Below, piece after piece: positions 6,129-10,396 of a DNA stretch of 10,396 nt. The position numbers and the translations under genes are program-made. Each line of letters begins with the position of its first letter. Positions within the stretch are counted from its first letter, which is position 1. A model generated the notes under the pieces. That model searched no databases. It had not been told where the DNA came from and saw only the letters and a list, made by a program, of their open reading frames with translations. The stretch comes from Actinomycetota bacterium (GTDB lineage: Bacteria; Actinomycetota; Acidimicrobiia; Acidimicrobiales; Iamiaceae). The stretch covers positions 1 through 10,396 of the forward strand of contig JAFDWI010000287.1 in assembly GCA_018268545.1 (NCBI GenBank), written 5' to 3'.

Positions 6129-7076
6129 ATGGCCACGATCGGCGTCGACCTCGGCGGTACGAACATCACCGCGGCACGGGTGCATCACGGCAGCGCCGAG
6201 CATCATGCGAAGGTCGCCACGCCGCTCACCGGGGCCGATGAACTGATCTCGACAATCACGGGACTGATCACGGGAATCGCGGAAGATCACGACCTCGACA
6301 TCACCCACGTCGGGATCGGTGCGCCCGGCATCGTCGACCCGGCGCTCGGGACACTCCGTTCCGCGCCGAACCTGCACCTCGGCGACACCCCCGTCGAACT
6401 CACGACACGCATCCGAGCCGGGCTCGCCGATGCCGGGCACGACCATGTCGACGTACGAGCCGACAACGACGTGAACGTTGCGCTGCGCGGTGAATGGACC
6501 CACGGGGCAGGCAAAGGCCACGACAACCTGTTGGCGGTGTGGTGGGGCACCGGCATCGGCGGTGGCCTCGTGCTCGACGGCGCTCTGCGAAGCGGGTCGA
6601 TCGGATCGGCCGGAGAGATCGGCCACACGATGTACCGGGCCGACGGGCGACGGTGCGGCTGTGGCGGACACGGCCACGTCGAGGCGTACGCGGGCCGCGC
6701 CGCGATGGAAACCGAAGCTCGGCGTCGAGCCGCAGCCGGCGAGGCGACCGAGCTCATCGCTGCGGCGGGCGACGGCCGGATGAAGTCGAGCGTGTGGGCC
6801 GAAGCGCTGGCGGCCGGTGACGTGACAGCGGCAGCGCTGCTCGATCAGGCGGTCGACGCGCTGGGGGTCGCGATCGCCTCGGCGGTCACCCTGATAGACG
6901 TGGACCTCGTCATCGTCGGCGGGGGTCTCGGATCACGCCTCGGTGAGGCGTGGATCGAGCGGATCCACCGTGCCACGATCGGCTACCTGTTCGGCCATGC
7001 GGGCATCGACGTGATTGCATCGGCGCTGGGTGACGACGCCGGTGTCATCGGCGCCGCGGCCCTGTTCGAATCCTGA
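6129..7076 (+). CDS. ROK-family sugar kinase (glucokinase-like)
   Basis: This 315-residue protein is a ROK-type hexokinase-fold kinase. The phosphate-1 loop DLGGTN is at residues 7-12, the catalytic aspartate is D114 in NDVN (113-116), the phosphate-2 loop GTGIGGG is at 140-146, and E163/H166 lie in AGEIGHT. The zinc loop reads RRCGCGGHGHVE (174-185): C176 and C178 are kept, but the third cysteine of the usual CxCGxxGCxE motif is a histidine at 183. The adenosine-side motif VIVGGGLG is at 261-268. There is no N-terminal helix-turn-helix, so it is a kinase and not a ROK repressor. The probable reaction is ATP-dependent phosphorylation of glucose or a related hexose such as N-acetylmannosamine; sequence alone does not separate these. 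The start is set by AAGGGAG upstream. It converges on acpS, with a long hairpin between. Confidence 0.93.
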   Translation: MATIGVDLGGTNITAARVHHGSAEHHAKVATPLTGADELISTITGLITGIAEDHDLDITHVGIGAPGIVDPALGTLRSAPNLHLGDTPVELTTRIRAGLADAGHDHVDVRADNDVNVALRGEWTHGAGKGHDNLLAVWWGTGIGGGLVLDGALRSGSIGSAGEIGHTMYRADGRRCGCGGHGHVEAYAGRAAMETEARRRAAAGEATELIAAAGDGRMKSSVWAEALAAGDVTAAALLDQAVDALGVAIASAVTLIDVDLVIVGGGLGSRLGEAWIERIHRATIGYLFGHAGIDVIASALGDDAGVIGAAALFES

Positions 7077-7083
7077 CGCTGCA

Positions 7084-7162
7084 CGGCCGGCCCGAACCGT
7101 TCTTTGCACGGGAACGCGCCGCTGAGATGAACGAGCGTGCAAAGAACGAGTTGGGCTGGCCG
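7084..7162. terminator. Long imperfect hairpin between convergent ROK kinase and acpS, probable bidirectional terminator
   Basis: The inner arms are a perfect 13-base inverted repeat: CGTTCTTTGCACG at 7098-7110 and CGTGCAAAGAACG at 7136-7148, with a 25-base loop. The pairing extends outward through AAC/GTT, CCC/GGG and CCGG/CTGG (one G-U pair) to 7084 and 7162, with two single-base bulges. The structure starts 7 bases after the kinase stop and ends 45 bases beyond the acpS stop. Its position between convergent genes suits a terminator for both, but no T-run follows on either strand. A perfect 10-base palindrome, CCAGCGCTGG (7183-7192), lies next to it. Confidence 0.55.
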
Positions 7163-7207
7163 GACACGGGCGGAACTCGCATCCAGCGCTGGTGAGTCAG
7201 GCGCCTT

Positions 7208-7603
7208 CTACGGATGCTCGCCCAGGAGGAGCGCGATGGCTCCGGCCGACGTGGTCGTGTGAGTGAGCGACACGAGCCAACGCGTGCCGCCTCGCTCGTC
7301 GGCCCACGCGGCGACCTGCCCGCTGACGTGCAACGTCGGTGTCCCGTCACCCGCACGCACGACTTCGACGTCGTGCCACGAACGCGCCCGTAGGCCCATC
7401 CCGACCGCCTTCATCGCTGCCTCCTTGGCGGCGAAGCGCACCGCATAACGCTGGGCGCGCTTTGCCCGAGTACGCCCGGCATCGCAGTAGGCGCGCTCGA
7501 CATCGGTGAAGAGCCGGTCTCGCAAACCGGGTCGACGTTCCAACGCCTTTGCGACACGCGTGATCTCGACCAGGTCGATCCCGACACCGACGATCCCGCC
7601 CAC
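7208..7603 (-). CDS. acpS: Holo-[acyl-carrier-protein] synthase
   Basis: This 131-residue protein has the length and motifs of AcpS, which transfers 4'-phosphopantetheine from coenzyme A to the serine of acyl carrier protein and so activates fatty acid synthesis. The magnesium-binding aspartate is D10 in GVGIDLVEITR. The second signature RFAAKEAAMKAVGMG (residues 56-70) carries the metal-binding E61 and the coenzyme A-contacting lysines. The C-terminal strand WLVSLTHTTTSAGAIALL matches the usual VSLSH ... A A pattern. GTG 7603 is chosen because it sits a few residues before the first motif; longer in-frame starts would overlap the GlmS-like gene. It follows that gene by 14 bases and is probably its operon partner. 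No clear Shine-Dalgarno sequence precedes the GTG. Confidence 0.95.
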   Translation of the reverse strand: MGGIVGVGIDLVEITRVAKALERRPGLRDRLFTDVERAYCDAGRTRAKRAQRYAVRFAAKEAAMKAVGMGLRARSWHDVEVVRAGDGTPTLHVSGQVAAWADERGGTRWLVSLTHTTTSAGAIALLLGEHP

Positions 7604-7617
7604 GCCGTCGGGACCCG

Positions 7618-10396
7618 TCAGATCTCCGGTTTCCACCGAGCCGCCATCACGACGACCGGGTCGGTCAACAACCCCACGACCGAGAACGTGCCGAGCAGGT
7701 CGTCGCGCATCGTCGGCTCGGTCTCGCACACCACGTCACGAAGCGCGGCGTACCGGTGGCGATAGCCCTCGAGCACGCTGCGCATCGTCGCCGGCGCGAG
7801 CCGATCGGCGAACCGCACGTGGACGAGCGTGATGCCCGTGCACACGTTGCCCTTCACCTCGGGAACGAGGATCACGCTGCGCCCGTCGGACCGTCCCACC
7901 GCAACGGTCACCTCCCGCTCGAACGCGACCCGATGTTTGGTGCCTTTCAGGCGCGGATCACCTTCGGTGCGCAGCGGCAGGTCGAGCGAGATCCCGCCAC
8001 GGTCGACCACGACGATCGTCGCGTCACCGTTGTCGAGTCGCCCGGCGATCTCGTAACGGGTGAACCCGGTGACCTCCTCGACTGCGGGGTCGAGCGCCGC
8101 CAACGTCCGCAACGCCCGGTAACTGAGTCGATCGCGTGGCGCACCGGCGTCGATGACGGCTGCGACCAACGGCACGCCGAGCACACCCTCGTCGGATCGC
8201 GAGATCCCGACCGTCACCGTCTTCGCCTGATGCTTGATCGCGTCGACCGGTCGGGTCAACGCCTCGATACCCTGGCCCAGCGCGGCGCCGAGCGACTCGA
8301 CCAGCACATCCGGTGTTCCCTGTCGTCCGAAGTCGAGTTGATACACCTCGAGCGGCAACACACCGCTCGCAAAGCGCAGCAGCGTCGAGATACGCGATCC
8401 GATCGATGCTTCGAGATGGCCGTCGTATGCGCCGCTGCGCAATCCGTCGCCCCAGGACCGCGCGATCGGTTCGAACCGGTCGGCCATCGCCGCGAGCAAT
8501 TCGTCGCCGTCGGTCGAGGTTTCGGCGAGCTCGTCCAACGCGATGCGCGCCGCTCGCAGGGGAACCGCCTGTGCGTCGATCGCCAACGCAGCCTCGTAAC
8601 CGAACAGGTGGCCGACCACGGTCCCCAACACGAACGCCAACTTGGGATGGGTGACGGGAACGGTCAGCACCTCGAGCGCCGCGGCGAACCGTTCTTCACC
8701 CTCGGATGCGATCACGATCGGCGCGGCCTTGTGGGCTCGGTAGATCGCGACCTCCTTCGCGACGTCGTCCGCGTTCGATCCGAACAACCCCGTTGCACAC
8801 ACCAGGATCAAGGGTTCTGATGAAAGGTCGATGTGCTTCTTGTCCTCGATCGCGTCGCACGCGATCGACTTGTAACACAGCTCGGAGAGCTTCACCCGGA
8901 TCTCCTGGGCGGCGATCCGGTCCGCACCCGATCCGACGATCGCCCAGTAACGGCGGGGCGGTGCGAACCGTTGCGCCGCGGAGGCGACCGCCGGCCGGGT
9001 CGCGATCGTCTCGCCCATCTTCGTGGGCAACTCGCGTAACGCGGCGAGCACATCGCTGCGTGCGGCACGCCCCGCGTCGCCCGCCGCATCGAGGGCGACC
9101 GCATCGGGGCGTTGCAAGAGGTCGTCGGCGAGCGCGTACGCGAGCAGGAACCCTGCCGCGATCTGTGCGTAGAAGGCCTTCGTCGACGCGACGCTCATCT
9201 CCACGTCGCGACCGTCGGAGGTGTAGAGCACCCCGTCGGACTTGTCGCACAGGTCGCTGCCACGCCGGTTCACGATGGAGATGACCGCGGCGCCACGGGA
9301 TCGGACCAGGTCCACGGTCCGGTTCGTGTCGGTCGTCGTACCCGACTGCGAGATCGCCACGACGAGCGTGTCGGACATGTCCGGACGCATCGAGAACCCC
9401 GACAGTTCGGTCGCCAGCAACGCGTCGACGGCGAGTTCGAGCCCGTCGACCGCCTCGGTGAGTGCCCGGGCAAAACTGTGGGACGCGACCGCCGCGGTGC
9501 CCTGCCCGATCGTGACGACCCGACGGACCGACCCGTCCCGCAACCGCTCACGGAGCGTCGTCGGCACCGTCGACTCCCCCAGCGAAACCTGCCAACGATC
9601 ACCGTGACGGACGATCTTGCTCCGCAGGGTCTTGCGGAACGAAGCAGGGGACTCGGTGATCTCCTTGAGCAGATAGTGCGGCGCGTCGCCGCGGTCGATG
9701 TCACGGGTGGTGATCTCGGCGGTCCGGATCTCGCCCGGGTCGACGGCGAGTTCGGTCCCGTCGTAGGACCATCGGCGCAGCCCGCCGAGCGTTCCCGCCC
9801 CGGCGGCAGTCAACTCGACGATCTGACCCCGACTCGCGGTCGCATTTGCAGGATCCGACGGTGTCTCACCGTCCATCCGAAGGAACCTCGAGGCTTCCTC
9901 GACGAGTCCGTAGGGTTCGCTGGCGACCACGAACGCATCGTCGGCGAACCCGACGTACAACGCTTGCCCGCTGCCGCGCAGGGCGAGCAACAACCGGTCC
10001 GACGATGACGCCTCGACCGCGCCGATCGCAACCGAACCGTCGAACCGGGCGACCGTGGAGCGGAATGCGTCGACCGGCGTCCCGTGGCTTCCGGTCGCGT
10101 CGAGCGCCCGAGAAACCAGGGTGGGGATCACCTTCGCGTCGGTCGTGATCGTGGATGCGATGCTGAGGTCACCCTCGGCCTTGAGGTCCGCGAAGTTGTC
10201 GATGTCGCCGTTGAGGACCGCCGTGACGAACGGACCATCGGTCCGTTCGCGTTCGTCGGAGTCGAGGGGGTGCGCATTGGCCTCGGAGATGACGCCGACG
10301 CTCGCCCAACGCGTGTGGCCGAGCACGGTCGCCTCGGCAGCGCCGCGTGCGGCGGCGTGCAAAAGCTCGTCGTCACGGATCTGTGCACGCAACGCG
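7618..10396 (-). CDS. Very large GlmS-like protein (class II glutamine amidotransferase + two SIS domains + C-terminal extension), 5' end cut by window edge
   Basis: At least 925 residues are visible and the start lies beyond the right edge. Residues are numbered here from the codon at 10392-10390. Residues 1 to about 210 are a class II amidotransferase domain: GHTRW at 25-29, NGDIDN at 61-66 and D85 match glutamine-binding positions of GlmS; the N-terminal cysteine would be outside the window. SIS domain 1 (about 275-425) has SQSGTTTDT at 348-356 and VASTKAF at 401-407. SIS domain 2 (about 475-620) has GSGADR at 487-492, KLSEL at 501-505 and KKH at 518-520. These match GlmS, which makes glucosamine 6-phosphate from fructose 6-phosphate and glutamine. 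Residues 621-924 are an extension absent from ordinary GlmS of about 610 residues. The Schiff-base lysine of GlmS appears to be arginine, so the exact reaction is uncertain. A SIS-domain sugar isomerase or aminotransferase is the safest name. Confidence 0.85.
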   Translation of the reverse strand, partial: ALRAQIRDDELLHAAARGAAEATVLGHTRWASVGVISEANAHPLDSDERERTDGPFVTAVLNGDIDNFADLKAEGDLSIASTITTDAKVIPTLVSRALDATGSHGTPVDAFRSTVARFDGSVAIGAVEASSSDRLLLALRGSGQALYVGFADDAFVVASEPYGLVEEASRFLRMDGETPSDPANATASRGQIVELTAAGAGTLGGLRRWSYDGTELAVDPGEIRTAEITTRDIDRGDAPHYLLKEITESPASFRKTLRSKIVRHGDRWQVSLGESTVPTTLRERLRDGSVRRVVTIGQGTAAVASHSFARALTEAVDGLELAVDALLATELSGFSMRPDMSDTLVVAISQSGTTTDTNRTVDLVRSRGAAVISIVNRRGSDLCDKSDGVLYTSDGRDVEMSVASTKAFYAQIAAGFLLAYALADDLLQRPDAVALDAAGDAGRAARSDVLAALRELPTKMGETIATRPAVASAAQRFAPPRRYWAIVGSGADRIAAQEIRVKLSELCYKSIACDAIEDKKHIDLSSEPLILVCATGLFGSNADDVAKEVAIYRAHKAAPIVIASEGEERFAAALEVLTVPVTHPKLAFVLGTVVGHLFGYEAALAIDAQAVPLRAARIALDELAETSTDGDELLAAMADRFEPIARSWGDGLRSGAYDGHLEASIGSRISTLLRFASGVLPLEVYQLDFGRQGTPDVLVESLGAALGQGIEALTRPVDAIKHQAKTVTVGISRSDEGVLGVPLVAAVIDAGAPRDRLSYRALRTLAALDPAVEEVTGFTRYEIAGRLDNGDATIVVVDRGGISLDLPLRTEGDPRLKGTKHRVAFEREVTVAVGRSDGRSVILVPEVKGNVCTGITLVHVRFADRLAPATMRSVLEGYRHRYAALRDVVCETEPTMRDDLLGTFSVVGLLTDPVVVMAARWKPEI

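Noticed and set aside
7756..10008. Long plus-strand open frames (7756-8820 and 9112-10008) opposite the GlmS-like gene
   Set aside because: They mirror the codon structure of the real gene on the minus strand, show no family motifs and have no plausible ribosome binding sites.

Overview
The window is a GC-rich, densely coded bacterial housekeeping region. Base composition, frequent GTG starts and gene order point to the Actinomycetota. The order GlmS-like / acpS / nnr / alr / alpha-beta hydrolase / tsaE / tsaB recalls the cell-wall and tRNA-modification cluster of Streptomyces and Mycobacterium. An acidimicrobial lineage would fit the divergent GlmS-like protein, but that is only an inference. 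I see no tRNA, rRNA, CRISPR array, transposase, integrase or phage gene.

Layout from right to left on the minus strand: a very large GlmS-like protein (7618 to beyond the right edge) is followed after 14 bases by acpS (7208-7603). Further left comes a tightly packed run: nnr (3391-4839), a two-CBS-domain protein (2888-3385), alr (1754-2884), a membrane-anchored alpha/beta hydrolase (655-1680), tsaE (84-608) and the first 28 codons of tsaB (1-84). Between nnr and tsaB the gaps are -1 to 73 bases, so this looks like one transcription unit, with tsaE/tsaB sharing one base and nnr/CBS/alr nearly touching.

Two plus-strand genes sit between acpS and nnr and break up the minus-strand block: a second alpha/beta hydrolase (5009-5953) and a ROK-family sugar kinase (6129-7076). 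They are divergent from nnr and convergent with acpS. The non-coding DNA around them holds most of the unexplained structure: a 15-base tandem duplication starting at the hydrolase stop codon, a perfect 22-base inverted repeat just before the kinase, a long imperfect hairpin between the kinase and acpS, and two small palindromes in the divergent nnr/hydrolase spacer.

Functionally, the minus-strand genes supply central needs: aminosugar chemistry (GlmS-like), carrier-protein activation (AcpS), repair of damaged NAD(P)H (Nnr), D-alanine for peptidoglycan (Alr), and N6-threonylcarbamoyl-adenosine on tRNA (TsaE, TsaB). The ROK kinase may phosphorylate glucose or a related hexose, linking it loosely to the hexose-phosphate theme. 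The most notable items are the GlmS-like protein, which has about 300 extra C-terminal residues and apparently lacks the Schiff-base lysine of true GlmS, and the perfect inverted repeat upstream of the kinase. I found no convincing new multi-gene system such as a defence island or biosynthetic cluster.
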